Shown: positions 54,901 through 64,000, counted from the stretch's first letter. The stretch: DNA of 64,000 nucleotides from Halobaculum litoreum (GCF_030127125.1 NZ_CP126156.1:434001-498000); one strand, 5' to 3'. The notes: a model not told the origin generated them from the letters alone. Program-made: numbers and translations.

Positions 54901-56515
54901 GCCACGGCCCGCACGGCGTCGACCACCGAGAACGTCGCGGCGTCGAGGCGGTCGTCGAGACCATCGTCCGTGCGCCGCATCCCGTACGCCCGGGCCTCCT
55001 CGTCCCAGAGCTCGTCGAGGGCGTCGAACGTCTCCTCGGCGCCCGCGCGGCCGCGCTCGCGGAGGTCCTCGCTCACCGGCGCGCGCGCGACGGCGGCGTA
55101 CGCCTCGACGAACGTCGCGGCGGTGTGGGTGAACTGGCCGGCCATGTCCTCCCAGAGGTTCTGACACCGCCGGGGAGCCCGTCGTCGCCGCGCGCCTCCT
55201 CGAGCGCGTCGACGCCGGCGGCGACGGCCTCGCGGATCCGGCGCTCGTCGGCGGTCGGCAGCTCCTCGTCGTACTCGCGGAGGAACGTCGCGAGGAAGTT
55301 GACGGTGAGCGCGGTCTGGTCGGCCTGGTACTCGTCGGAGTCGGCGCGCCCCTCGACGCGGGCGTTCGCCCACCCCGGAGCCAGCGAGCCGTCGACCGCC
55401 CACACCCGGTGGGGCCACGAGCCGTCCGACTGCTGGCAGTCGCAGTAGAAGCGGGCGGCGCGGGCGAACGCCTCGACGTCGACGCCGAGGCCGAGGTCGC
55501 GGCTCGACTCCAGCAGGTGCTGGGAGATCCGCGCGTCGTCGCGGAACCACGTGTAGCCGTAGCCGCCGGAGTTCCGGAAGAACGGGTCGAACTCGGGGCC
55601 GGCGATCCGCGCGCCGCTGGGCGCCTCGAGCAGGTCGAGCGCCCGCAGGTCGGAGCGGACGGTCCGCTTGCGGCGCGTCTCCTCGGGGACCGAGACGGTG
55701 GCGCGCTCGCGGGCGACGGTCCGGAGTTCGTCGGCGCCGGCGTGCTCGATGGCGGTGTCACACAGGCGTGCCAGCGCGGCGTCGCGCTCGTCGTCGTCGG
55801 CCAGCGAGGTGACGAGGGTCGTCCGCAGCCCCCGGCCCGCACGCTCCAGCGGCGCGGTGACGACGACGTCGCCGCTGAGGTGGGTGTCCTCGTATCGGTT
55901 GATCGCCCCCTCGCGCGGGAGCGCGACGGGGTCGGGGTTCAGCAGTTCCTCGAACCGTTCGGGGATCTGTGCGCGGACGTCGCTGAGGCCGGTCGAGGCG
56001 GTGACGTAGTCGTGTTCCTCCCGGTGGAACACCTCGACGGCGTCGCCGTCGAGCGGGCCGGCGCCCTCGTGGATCAGCCGGCCGACGCGCGTCTCCTGGC
56101 CCTCGGGGGCCAGCGTCAGGAAGGCCACGAGGTGGGCCTCCGGCGGGATCGACCCGCGGAGTTCGACGTGGGTGAGGTGTTCGCGTCCCAGCGTGAGGTC
56201 GTACTGGTGGACGGTGAACTCGCCGGCGTCGTACTCCGTCTCCACGAGCGTCGTCTCGCGGTAGTAGTGCTGGCGGACCGTCTCCAGTTCGTCGAACCAG
56301 AAGGTCCGGTCGCCGGTCTCGATGCCGAACCGCGACCGGTCGATCCCGGACAGACCCGACAGCGACGAGGAGAAGTCCCGGATCGCGCCGGAGGGAGCGA
56401 CGTGGACCAGCCGCTCCCCCTGTCCGGAGAGCGCACCGTCGACAGTGCTGGCGGTGCCGGTGGCGCCGTGCCCCCGGTCGCGTTTGTAGTCGTTGAGTGC
56501 CGTTCGAAGCCGCAT
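51961..56515 (-). CDS. Double-module GH15 glucoamylase (glucan 1,4-alpha-glucosidase), two frameshifts
   Basis: About 1517 residues when two one-base losses (about 55163-55170 and 54470-54476) are restored. The first GH15-like half begins MRLRTALNDYKRDRG and has GGYGYTWFRDDARISQHLLESS and DEYQADQTALTVNFLATFLREY. The second half starts with a glucodextranase N-like beta-sandwich (about 690-960: PRWTTGEKFGVATVADHDARD, ALTEVRFPRVDLMNL), then a second barrel with GYNFVWARDLYQVF and WGGEQMDNISFPAVMAYHLWENG. It hydrolyses alpha-1,4 and some alpha-1,6 bonds from chain ends. No signal peptide is seen, so it acts inside. TATA-like GGTTAAAGAC is 27 bases upstream. Confidence 0.9.
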
Positions 56516-56652
56516 TCACCCGTGCAACTACTCCCGTGGTTAAAGACTCCGCGGTACGTGAGCAGGGCACACTCAGCCGTCGGTCCGGCGGCACGGCTCC
56601 GCGGACGGCCGGCGACCCGGCCGCACGGGCGCCCGCGGTCCGGCGGGGCGCC

Positions 56653-58633
56653 TTACGCCCCGACCGGCACCACGACCACGTCGTCGACGACGACGCCGTC
56701 GCCGTCGCCGACGACGGACTCGCCCGTCACGAGGTCCGTCCCGTCGACGGCGGCGTCGACCGCCACCGTCGCGGGCCCCGAGGCGAAGTTGAGGACGACG
56801 ACGACGGCCTCGCCGTCGGCGGCCTCGCGGCGGTACGCGACGACGGAGTCGGCCGCGCCCTCGCGCACCTCGTAGTCGACCCGCTCCAGCGACGCCCGGT
56901 GGGCCAGCGCGGGGTGGTCGCCCCGCAGCGCGAGCAGCCGCCGGTAGTGCTCGGTGAGGTCCTCGCGGGCGTTCTCGTAGTCGAGTTGGTCGCGCCGGCC
57001 CAACTGGCCGGTCTCCTGCCCCGCGTACACCATCGGCGCCCCGGGGAGGGTCGCCAGCGCCCCGGCGGAGGCGAACGCGGCCGACTCCCCGTAGGAGGCG
57101 AGGTAGCGCGTCTCGTCGTGGTTCTCGTGGTACAGCATGAACGACGCGTGGTCCGGGAAGCCGATCTTCCGGCGCTGGTCGACGGCGTCGAGCACCGCCT
57201 CGGCCGGCTCGTTGCCCGCGCCGACCTCGCGGAGCGTGAACGCCGTCGTCGAGTCGAAGTGCATGTCGAACAGCCCCGCCTGGAAGTCGGGGATGTACGG
57301 GATGGTCTCGTCGAGCAGGAAGAACTCCGAGTCCATCGCCTTCACGCGGTCGTGGACCTCCGTCCAGAAGCCGTTGGGGACGGCCCACGCCATGTCACAC
57401 CGGAAGCCGTCGACCATCGGCGCCCACTCGTCGACCGCGTCGAGCAGGTGGCGGCGCACCTCCAGCGACGAGAAGTCGAAGTTGGCGATCAGCTCCCAGT
57501 CGAAGTACGTGCCCGGCTCGCCGTTCTCCTGCCACTCGTACCAGTCGTAGTACTCGCTGTCGGGGTTGTGGTACGCGTCCTCGAAGAACGGGTGGTCGCG
57601 CGCCGAGTGGTTGCACACGAGGTCGAACAGGACGTTCATGCCCCGCTCGTGGGCCGCGTCGATCAGGCGCTGGTACTCCTCGCGGCCGCCGAGGTCGGCG
57701 GCGATCTCGAAGAAGTCGACGATGTTGTAGCCGTGCGGGGCGCCGTCGTGCTGGAGCACCGGCGTCAGCCACAGCGTGTCGACCCCCAGCTCGTCGAGGC
57801 GGTCGAGCTGCTGGCGGATCGCCTCGAACGGCTTGCGGTCGTGCTCGGGGTCGGCGAACGTGCGGACGTACACCTCGTAGATGGTCGCGTCGAGCGCCCA
57901 CTCGGGCGGGTCGTACGGCCGGTCGACGAGGACGCCGTCGGCGGCGCTGTCGGCGCGGACCGCCCCGCCGTCGGCGAGCGTCTCGCGGCGGATGTCGACG
58001 GCGTCGGTGACCCCGTACGCCTCGTCGCTGACGGCGACGGCGTAGACGCGCGCCCGCTCCGGGAGCCGGTCGCGGGCGACGGTGAGCGTCCGGCCGTCGA
58101 CGGCGACGTCGGCCTCGGTCAGTTCGTCGCGGTCGTCGAGCATGAACGCCACCTCGGTCCCCGGCTCGTCCGGGTCGACCGCCGCGCGGACGCGCACCTC
58201 GTCGTCGTCGACCTCGACCGACAGGTGGACGCGCGGGCGCTCGACGCCGCCGCGCCCGCCGATGCCGGCGCGCGCGGAGCCGCTGGCCCCGCCGGACTGC
58301 CCGACCTCCCGCGCGGAGCCCGACTGCCCGCTGGCGCCGGACATCCCGCTGGCGCCGGAGCCCCGCCCAGTTCGCCGTGGGGGCGGTCTCGGCGGCGAAC
58401 GCGCGGACGGTGAGGTCGTGGCTCCGCCCGCCGCCGGAGAGCCGCAGGCGGTACCGCCCGGCGACATCGGGCGTGAACCACTGGACGGCCTCGTCGCCGT
58501 CGACGTCGGCCTCGGAGCCGGTCGGCGCCTCGACGACTCGCCACTCGTAGTCGACGCTGGGATCGGGATCGCGGGGAGCGAGTTCGACGGACTCGCCCAC
58601 GGCGCACACGCGAGGGTGTCCTGGATGTTCCAT
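56653..58633 (-). CDS. GH13 alpha-amylase-like enzyme, frameshifted
   Basis: About 659 residues. The N-terminal 90 residues are a beta-domain (MEHPGHPRVCAVGESVELAP to LRLSGGGRSHDLTV). A Gly/Ser-rich linker with repeated SGASG follows. The catalytic barrel has ATIYEVYVRTFADPEHDRKPF, TLWLTPVLQ, MNVLFDLVCNHSARDHPFF, DGFRCDMAWAVP with the nucleophile Asp, FFLLDETIPYIPDFQ with the acid Glu, and HENHDETRYLASYG with the stabilising Asp. An extra G at about 58365-58368 breaks the frame between domain and linker. It is upstream of, and parallel to, the glucoamylase gene. Confidence 0.9.
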
Positions 58634-58732
58634 GCCGAGTGGCTTGTTCGGCGACGGTTTCGCTCTTTCGCCCGGGACAGTACCTACGGGGGGTCGGGGA
58701 ACCCCTAAGTGGACCGCGGGGGATGTCGGAGT

Positions 58733-59185
58733 ATGGAGGGGACCCCAGACGACGCGCCCGCCGCGGACGACGACGCCACCCCCGAACAGGACCGCCCGGT
58801 CTCCGTCGAGGTCGACATCGCCGGCGGCCGCACGACCGTCCTCGTCACCGGCGACCGCGACGCCGCCGTCGTCGTCGAGTCCGCCTCGGGCGAGCACATC
58901 TACCTCCCGCCCGAGGACTTCCGGCGGCCCCCCGAGTCGGGCGAGGCGGCCCGTCAGGACGCGTACGGCACCGGCCCGCGGACCTCGGACAGCCCGTACC
59001 AGTCGGTGTCGGACAGTCCCTACCAGTCGGTCGCGAGCGACAGCCCGTACCAGTCGCCCGGCGAGTCGGACAGCCCGTACCAGCGCGGCGGCCCGACACC
59101 CGACCGTGTCGGCCTCGAACCCACCGCCGACGGCTTCCGGATCGTCCACCCGGAGCCCGTCACGGACTTCCGGCTCCTCCGGTAG
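58733..59185 (+). CDS. Haloarchaeal protein with tandem DSPYQ repeats
   Basis: 150 residues. An acidic N-terminus (MEGTPDDAPAADDDATPEQD) is followed by a beta region (VSVEVDIAGGRTTVLVTGDRD, VVVESASGEHIYLPPEDFRR). About residues 84-120 hold four copies of SDSPYQ, spaced 7-9 residues. The C-terminal GLEPTADGFRIVHPEPVTDFRLLR is a second beta segment. The start and end match a DUF7510-like haloarchaeal family; the repeats look like an insertion within it. It sits between GH13 and GT4 genes, and Ser/Tyr repeats could be modified or bind a partner. Function unknown. Confidence 0.7.
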   Translation: MEGTPDDAPAADDDATPEQDRPVSVEVDIAGGRTTVLVTGDRDAAVVVESASGEHIYLPPEDFRRPPESGEAARQDAYGTGPRTSDSPYQSVSDSPYQSVASDSPYQSPGESDSPYQRGGPTPDRVGLEPTADGFRIVHPEPVTDFRLLR

Positions 59186-59206
59186 CCCGGCCGGTCCCGC
59201 GACCGC

Positions 59207-60280
59207 TCACTCGGCGTCGTCGCGCCGCTTCTCCGCGAGGATCCGCTCGTAGAACGCCACGTGCTCGTCGGCGACCTCGTCCCACGTGCGCACCTCGTAC
59301 TCGATGGGGGTGTCGAGCGACAGCGCGTAGTCGATCCCGTCGGCGATCGAGTCGGAGTTCGGCTCCACCTCGATGAGGCAGTCGTCGGGAAGCACCTCCG
59401 CGGCGCCGCTGGGCCCCGCGACGACGCGGGTGCCGACCGACAGCGCCTCGACGATGGTGATGCCGAACGGCTCCGCGAGCGACGGCGAGACGAACAGATC
59501 CGCGCTCGCGTAGTAGTCGCCCAGTTCCTCCTCGGGGAGGTAGCCGACGAACTCGACCCGGTCCTCGATGTCGAGCAGCTCGACGAAGCGTTTCAGCTGG
59601 TCGGTGAGGTGGCCCGTCCCGCCGATGACGAGCGTCACGTCGTCGCGCGCCAGTTTCGGGAGCGCGTACAGCAGGTACGACAGCCCTTTCTGGTCGGTGT
59701 GGCGGCCGACGAAGAACAGCATCGGGCCGTCGATGTCGAGTTCGGCCTTGACGTCCCGGCCGGTCGGCTCGACCGACGAGAAGCCGTTGTAGATGACCTC
59801 GGCGTCGCGGCCGTACTCGTGTTTGATCTTCCCCGCCGTGAACTCGCTCACCGCCAGCAGGTGGTCCGAGCGGTTCACGACGCGCTGTTCGGTGCGCTTC
59901 TCGCGCTCGGGCGGGACGGTGTTGCGGTCGGACGACAGCGAGTGGAACGTCGTGACCCACTCCACGTCGTGGCTGGCCTGCGCGCGCGATCCCGGGTTGT
60001 AGCCGAACCAGTCGTTCGTGTGGACGACGTCCGCGTCGGCCGCGCGCTCGACGAACGCCCCGGAGAGGCGGCCGATCCGGGTGATGATGTCGCCGTCGCC
60101 CGTCGGCACGCCGTGGATGTTCTCCCACCCGTCGGGGGCGTACTCCGCCGGGAGGACCAGTTCGACCTCGACCCCCTCGCGCTCGTCCAGTCGGGTGAAC
60201 AGCTCCCCCACGGCGGTGTCCAGCCCGCCGGTCACGTTCGGCGGGAACCCCCACCCGAGCATCAGGACCGTGTACGTCAT
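59207..60280 (-). CDS. GT4-family glycosyltransferase (glycogen/starch synthase-like)
   Basis: 357 residues. Retaining GT-B enzyme. N-terminal VLMLGWGFPPNVTGGLDTAV, with HTNDWFGYNPG and LLAVSEFTAGKIKHEYG. The C-terminal nucleotide-sugar site is FFVGRHTDQKGLSYLL and SPSLAEPFGITIVEALSVGTRVVAGPSGAAEV. The C-terminus is short. It probably elongates alpha-glucan from a nucleotide-glucose. It is divergent from malQ with a 116-base gap, in which GACTAAGTACC (minus) is promoter-like. The neighbours support a glycogen/starch role over glycan assembly. Confidence 0.87.
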   Translation of the reverse strand: MTYTVLMLGWGFPPNVTGGLDTAVGELFTRLDEREGVEVELVLPAEYAPDGWENIHGVPTGDGDIITRIGRLSGAFVERAADADVVHTNDWFGYNPGSRAQASHDVEWVTTFHSLSSDRNTVPPEREKRTEQRVVNRSDHLLAVSEFTAGKIKHEYGRDAEVIYNGFSSVEPTGRDVKAELDIDGPMLFFVGRHTDQKGLSYLLYALPKLARDDVTLVIGGTGHLTDQLKRFVELLDIEDRVEFVGYLPEEELGDYYASADLFVSPSLAEPFGITIVEALSVGTRVVAGPSGAAEVLPDDCLIEVEPNSDSIADGIDYALSLDTPIEYEVRTWDEVADEHVAFYERILAEKRRDDAE

Positions 60281-60396
60281 TGCCAGTCGTATCGCGGGAC
60301 CGGTACTTAGTCCCCGGGCGTCGAACGCGGCGCTGGCGCCGCCCGGGCGACCGAGAGACCCGACACTTCATACGCCCCGGCCGCCTTGGCCCGCCA

Positions 60397-61890
60397 ATGC
60401 GATTCGACCGACGCAGCGGCGTCCTGCTCCACCCGACGGCGTTGCCGGGGGCCCACGGCATCGGCGACCTCGGGGCGGGCGCACGCTCGTTCATCGACTT
60501 CCTCGACCGGGCCGACCAGACCGTGTGGCAGGTGTGTCCCCTGGGGCCGACCGCGGGCATCCACGGCCACTCGCCGTACCAGACGTTCTCCGGGTTCGCC
60601 GGCAACCCGCTCCTCGTCGACCTCCGCGAGTTGGCCGACCGCGGCTACCTCGCCGACGGCGACCTCGCGGCCGACGACGCCGGCTTCTCCCCCCACGAGG
60701 TGCAGTACGAGGCGGTGGCGTCGTTCAAACTGGACCGCCTCCGGACGGCGTTCGACCGGTTCCGCGCGGAGGGGTCGCCCGACGACCATGCCGCCTTCGC
60801 CGACTACCGCGAGCGCGAGGCCGACTGGCTCGCCGACTACACCCTGTTCCGCGCGCTGAAAGCCGAGTTCGGCGGCGAGCTCTGGACGGAGTGGCCCGAA
60901 CCCGTGCGCACGCGCGACCCGGACACCCTCGCCGACTACCGGGAGGACCTGGCCGACGAGGTCGCCTTCCGCGCGTTCTGCCAGTGGACGTTCGACCGCC
61001 AGTGGGCCGACGTCCGCGCGTACGCGGCCGAGCGGGGGATCGACGTGCTCGGGGACCTCCCCATCTACGTCGCCCTCGACTCCGCGGACGTGTGGGCCGC
61101 CCCGGCGGCGTTCGACCTCGACGAGGACAACCGCCCCGCGGCCGTGGCCGGCGTCCCGCCGAACATGGGCGACAGCGGCCAGCGGTGGGGGAACCCGGTG
61201 TACGACTGGGACCATCTCGCGGAAACGGGGTACGACTGGTGGCTCGGCCGCCTCCGTCGGCTGTTCGAGTTGGTCGACTACGCACGCCTCGACCACTTCA
61301 AGGGGTTCGACGAGTTCTGGGCGATCCCCGCCGACAGCGACGACCCCTCCGCCGGCGAGTGGCGCGAGGGGCCGGGCCACGCGTTCTTCGAGGCCGTCCG
61401 CGACGAGTTCGGCGAACTGCCGTTCGTCGCGGAGGACCTGGGCTTCCTCGACGCCGAGAGCGCCTCGCTGCGTGAGGCGTTCGACATCCCCGGGATGCGC
61501 GTCCCCCAGTACGCCGACTGGTGCCAGCAGGGGCACCTCTACCAGCCGATGCACTACCCCGAGGACTCCGTGGGCTACACCTCGACACACGACAGCGACA
61601 CCGTCGTCGGCTACTACGACTCGCTGGGCGACGAACAGCGCGACTGCCTCCACTACAACCTCGGCACCGACGGCGCCGAGATCGAGTGGGACGTGATCGA
61701 GGCGGTGTGGAACTCCGAATCGACGCTCGCGGTGACGACGATGCAGGACCTCCTCGGCCTCGACAGCCACGCCCGGTTCAACACTCCGGGCACGGCGACG
61801 GGCAACTGGCGCTGGCGCGTCACCGACGCCGGGCTCGACGACGCCGTGGCCGACCGGCTCGCGCGGATCACCGACGCGACGGTCCGGTAG
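60397..61890 (+). CDS. malQ: 4-alpha-glucanotransferase (GH77, amylomaltase)
   Basis: 497 residues. Transfers alpha-1,4-glucan segments between chains. Substrate and catalytic segments are HGIGDLGAGARSFIDFLDRADQT, SPYQTFSGFAGNPLLVDL, VYDWDHLAETGYDWWLGRLRR, YARLDHFKGFDEFWAIP (nucleophile Asp), LPFVAEDLGFLDAES (acid Glu) and STHDSDTVVGYY. An acidic surface is evident. Pairing with GT4 and GH13/GH15 completes a glucan-metabolism set. Confidence 0.93.
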   Translation: MRFDRRSGVLLHPTALPGAHGIGDLGAGARSFIDFLDRADQTVWQVCPLGPTAGIHGHSPYQTFSGFAGNPLLVDLRELADRGYLADGDLAADDAGFSPHEVQYEAVASFKLDRLRTAFDRFRAEGSPDDHAAFADYREREADWLADYTLFRALKAEFGGELWTEWPEPVRTRDPDTLADYREDLADEVAFRAFCQWTFDRQWADVRAYAAERGIDVLGDLPIYVALDSADVWAAPAAFDLDEDNRPAAVAGVPPNMGDSGQRWGNPVYDWDHLAETGYDWWLGRLRRLFELVDYARLDHFKGFDEFWAIPADSDDPSAGEWREGPGHAFFEAVRDEFGELPFVAEDLGFLDAESASLREAFDIPGMRVPQYADWCQQGHLYQPMHYPEDSVGYTSTHDSDTVVGYYDSLGDEQRDCLHYNLGTDGAEIEWDVIEAVWNSESTLAVTTMQDLLGLDSHARFNTPGTATGNWRWRVTDAGLDDAVADRLARITDATVR

Positions 61891-61993
61891 CGTCGGGTTC
61901 GATATCAGTTCTGATTCCTCGTGGCCGAGGTATTTGTAGGAGACCCCCTTCGGCAGTGGTAACCGCCGCGAGCGGGCGGGACGAGACCACAAC

Positions 61994-62602
61994 ATGTTCG
62001 AATTCATCACGGACGAGGAAGAGCGCGGGCAGGTCGGTATCGGGACACTCATCGTGTTCATCGCGATGGTGCTGGTGGCGGCGATCGCCGCCGGCGTCCT
62101 GATCAACACCGCGGGCTTCCTCCAGAGCAAGTCGCAAGAGACCGGACAACAGAGCAGTAAGCAGGTCAGTAACCGCCTCCAGGAGGTCGTCACGACCGGG
62201 ACGGTGAACCAGTCCGACGGCACGATCCACACCGTCAACGTCACCGTCACGCAGGCGCCCGGGGCGGGCGAGATCGACCTCTCGAACGCGACGATCAACT
62301 GGATCGGCCCGCAGGGGACCGAGACGCTGACGCACACCGACTCCACCGAGACCGGGTGGGAGTTCAAGACGCACGCGGTGAAGAACACCGACAACTCCGA
62401 CACCGTGCTCAACGACGCGGACGACCGCTTCAACATCGAGTTCGAGCTCCAGGACTACAGCAACGGTCCGGCCGCGGCGCCGAACAACCTCGCCGAGGGC
62501 TCCGAAGTCACGATCAAGATCAACACGATGTCCGGCGCGACCACGAGCATCCGCTTCACCGTCCCCGAGTCGCTCGGGCAGAAGCAGGCTATCGAACTGT
62601 AG
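61994..62602 (+). CDS. Archaellin (flagellin) precursor
   Basis: 202 residues. The class III signal peptide is [21 protein letters not shown], cut after the Gly preceding [25 protein letters not shown], the membrane/filament helix. The acidic extended N-terminal piece (EEERG) is typical of haloarchaeal archaellins. The C-terminal part is beta-rich with several NxT/NxS sequons (for example NVT, NAT, NQS), often glycosylated. No archaellum assembly genes are nearby. A type IV pilin is less likely because QVGIGT is archaellin-typical. Confidence 0.92.
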   Translation: MFEFITDEEERGQVGIGTLIVFIAMVLVAAIAAGVLINTAGFLQSKSQETGQQSSKQVSNRLQEVVTTGTVNQSDGTIHTVNVTVTQAPGAGEIDLSNATINWIGPQGTETLTHTDSTETGWEFKTHAVKNTDNSDTVLNDADDRFNIEFELQDYSNGPAAAPNNLAEGSEVTIKINTMSGATTSIRFTVPESLGQKQAIEL

Positions 62603-62612
62603 ACCTGCCGAC

Positions 62613-62633
62613 GAACCGCGGTTCTCCGTTTTT
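62613..62633 (+). terminator. Hairpin and T-run after the archaellin gene
   Basis: GAACCGCGGTTC at 62613-62624 is a perfect 12-base palindrome, followed four bases later by TTTTT at 62629-62633, the shape of an intrinsic terminator. It is 10 bases after the TAG. Confidence 0.6.
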
Positions 62634-62715
62634 CGCGACCCACAGCGACGGCGCCGTCGTTGTGGCGAGCGCGCGACACACAACGACTAAGCCGCGACCG
62701 GCCGACCCGGCGGGC

Positions 62716-63453
62716 ATGCGATACGCCCGTATTCGGGACCCGGCCGGGGCGGTCCGACGCGGCAGGTACGACGACGGCGTCGTGACCGCCGCGGGAACGG
62801 CGTTCGACACCGACCGCGACGACGTGGACCTGCTCGCGCCGTGCGAACCGTCGAAGATCGTCTGTGTCGGCCGCAACTACGCCGACCACGCCGAGGAACT
62901 CGGGAACGAGGTGCCGGACCGCCCGCTGTTGTTCCTCAAGCCCCCGAACGCCGTCGCCGACCCCGGGTCGACGGTCACCCTCCCCGCCGGGAAGGACCGT
63001 GTGGATCACGAGGCGGAGATCGCCGTCGTGATCGGCGAACAGGCCCGCAACGTCGCCGCCGGGGAGGCGATGGACTACGTCGCGGGGTTCACCTGTCTGA
63101 ACGACGTGTCCAACCGCGACGACCAGAACCGCGAGCAGAACTGGGTGCGCGGCAAGGCGTTCGACGGCGCCGCGCCGATCGGCCCGTGCCTCGCCGACCC
63201 CGAACACGTCCCGGCCGACGCCGGGGTCGAACTGCGCGTGAACGGGGAGACCCGCCAGTCCTCCTCGCGCGACTACTTCATGTTCTCCGTCCCGGAGCTC
63301 GTGGCGGAGATCACGGCGTACATGACTCTCGAACCGGGCGACGTCGTCTCGACGGGGACGCCCGCGGGCGTGGCCCCGCTGGCGGACGGCGACCGCGTCG
63401 AGGTCGAAGTCGAGGGCGTCGGCGTCCTCGAACACGACGTCCGGCAGGCCTGA
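62716..63453 (+). CDS. Fumarylacetoacetate hydrolase-family protein
   Basis: 245 residues. The FAH core shows KIVCVGRNYADHAEELGNEVPDRP, FLKPPNAV, VDHEAEIAVVIG (metal Glu), YVAGFTCLNDVSNRD and KAFDGAAPIGPCL. VSTGTPAGVAPLADGDRV is near the C-terminus. The N-terminal 40 residues include RYARIRDPAGAVRRG. Relatives open fumarylacetoacetate, acylpyruvates or oxaloacetate. The substrate is unresolved. A CGACTAAGC element is 25-30 bases upstream. Confidence 0.88.
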   Translation: MRYARIRDPAGAVRRGRYDDGVVTAAGTAFDTDRDDVDLLAPCEPSKIVCVGRNYADHAEELGNEVPDRPLLFLKPPNAVADPGSTVTLPAGKDRVDHEAEIAVVIGEQARNVAAGEAMDYVAGFTCLNDVSNRDDQNREQNWVRGKAFDGAAPIGPCLADPEHVPADAGVELRVNGETRQSSSRDYFMFSVPELVAEITAYMTLEPGDVVSTGTPAGVAPLADGDRVEVEVEGVGVLEHDVRQA

Positions 63454-63608
63454 GCGGCGGGCCGAGACGCGACCGCTGCCACGCCGGAGCGCGATCCCGA
63501 CGAATCGAGCGCGTCCGTCGCTCCGAGTCACGATCGCTGTGGCTGCCTCGGTCGACGAAATCGGGCACCGTAGGTCGTGATCGAGAAGCCGGTCTCGGTC
63601 GGCGTGGG

Positions 63609-64000
63609 TTACAGTCCGGAGACGAGGTCCCGCAGCACCGCCTCGGGGTCGTCGGCCTTCGCGACGCCGGAGGCGAGCAACACGCCCGTCGCCCCCAACT
63701 CGCCGGCGGCGGCGACGTCCTCGCCTGTGGAGACGCCGGCGCCACAGAACAGGTCCACGTCGGCGTCGACCGCCTCGACGGCCGCCACGGAGTCCTCCAC
63801 GATAGCGGGGTCGGCCGACGCGACCGACACGTCGCCGCCGATGAGTTCCGGCGGCTCGACCGCGACCGCGTCGGGCCCCAGCGCGGCGGCCGCGCCGGAC
63901 TGCGCGGGGTTGTTGGCGCAGACGCACGTCTCCAGTCCCGCGCGCGCGGCGGCCGCGAGCGAGCCGTCGATGTCGGCGAGTTTCAGCCGGTTCTCGGAGT
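63609..64000 (-). CDS. tpiA: Triosephosphate isomerase, C-terminal part (runs off window)
   Basis: Interconverts DHAP and GAP. About 129 C-terminal residues are in the window. Visible are [54 protein letters not shown], with the archaeal catalytic Glu, and [39 protein letters not shown]. The start lies beyond the right edge. It would serve glycolysis/gluconeogenesis and complement the nearby glucan genes. Confidence 0.93.
   Translation of the reverse strand, partial: SENRLKLADIDGSLAAAARAGLETCVCANNPAQSGAAAALGPDAVAVEPPELIGGDVSVASADPAIVEDSVAAVEAVDADVDLFCGAGVSTGEDVAAAGELGATGVLLASGVAKADDPEAVLRDLVSGL

Overview
The window is a gene-dense stretch of a halophilic archaeon (class Halobacteria). The GC content is very high and most proteins are rich in Asp, Glu and Ala. 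There is archaeal information machinery: transcription factor S, aIF-1A, the Rpr2-type RNase P subunit, SBDS and aTrm56. There is also an intron-containing tRNA-Trp, an archaellin and several haloarchaea-type DUF families. Many genes have a TATA-like element about 26-30 bases before the ATG, as expected of leaderless haloarchaeal mRNAs. The gene set looks Haloferacales-like, but I cannot name the genus.

Layout. 1-8.1 kb is mostly acyl-CoA metabolism: a broken 2-keto-4-pentenoate hydratase-like gene, an O-methyltransferase, a CopD-like membrane protein, methylmalonyl-CoA mutase and epimerase, an acyl-CoA synthetase, an HTH_10 regulator and an acyl-CoA dehydrogenase. 8.2-20.7 kb holds a ribbon-helix-helix regulator, a MutS-family ATPase, a DUF2797 protein, a secreted subtilase beside a BsuPI-like inhibitor, a sugar-nucleotide epimerase, an SDR, aTrm56, TFS, an APC permease overlapping a TrkA/RCK protein, and an enoyl-CoA hydratase. 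20.7-33 kb holds a DDAH-like enzyme, DUF5797 and DUF5787 proteins, two-gene neighbourhoods for riboflavin reductase and thioredoxin, HflX, FUN14, SBDS, moaC-nnr, and rnp4-yhbY-mscS. 33-50 kb holds an acyl-CoA dehydrogenase, a phytoene/squalene synthase, redox and transport genes, Lrp plus aminotransferase, a HalX response regulator, guaB, DUF5794 and DUF5795 proteins, tRNA-Trp, aIF-1A, GTP cyclohydrolase III and an HAD phosphatase. 50-52 kb holds OsmC, an MBL-fold hydrolase and a Nudix hydrolase. 52-62 kb is an alpha-glucan cluster: a double-module GH15 glucoamylase, a GH13 amylase, a repeat-bearing small protein, a GT4 glycosyltransferase and 4-alpha-glucanotransferase. The right end has an archaellin, an FAH-family hydrolase and the C-terminal part of triosephosphate isomerase.

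The glucan cluster looks like a system for making and remodelling (GT4, MalQ) and degrading (GH13, GH15) a starch- or glycogen-like polymer. The left-end genes would carry propionyl-/methylmalonyl-CoA and beta-oxidation flux. Two archaeal riboflavin-pathway genes, GTP cyclohydrolase III and the RibD-C-like reductase, lie at separate loci.

At least eleven otherwise intact single-copy genes carry one or two one-base shifts, mostly in runs of G or C. I read these as sequence or assembly errors rather than real pseudogenes. They are marked gene by gene because they truncate automatic translations.
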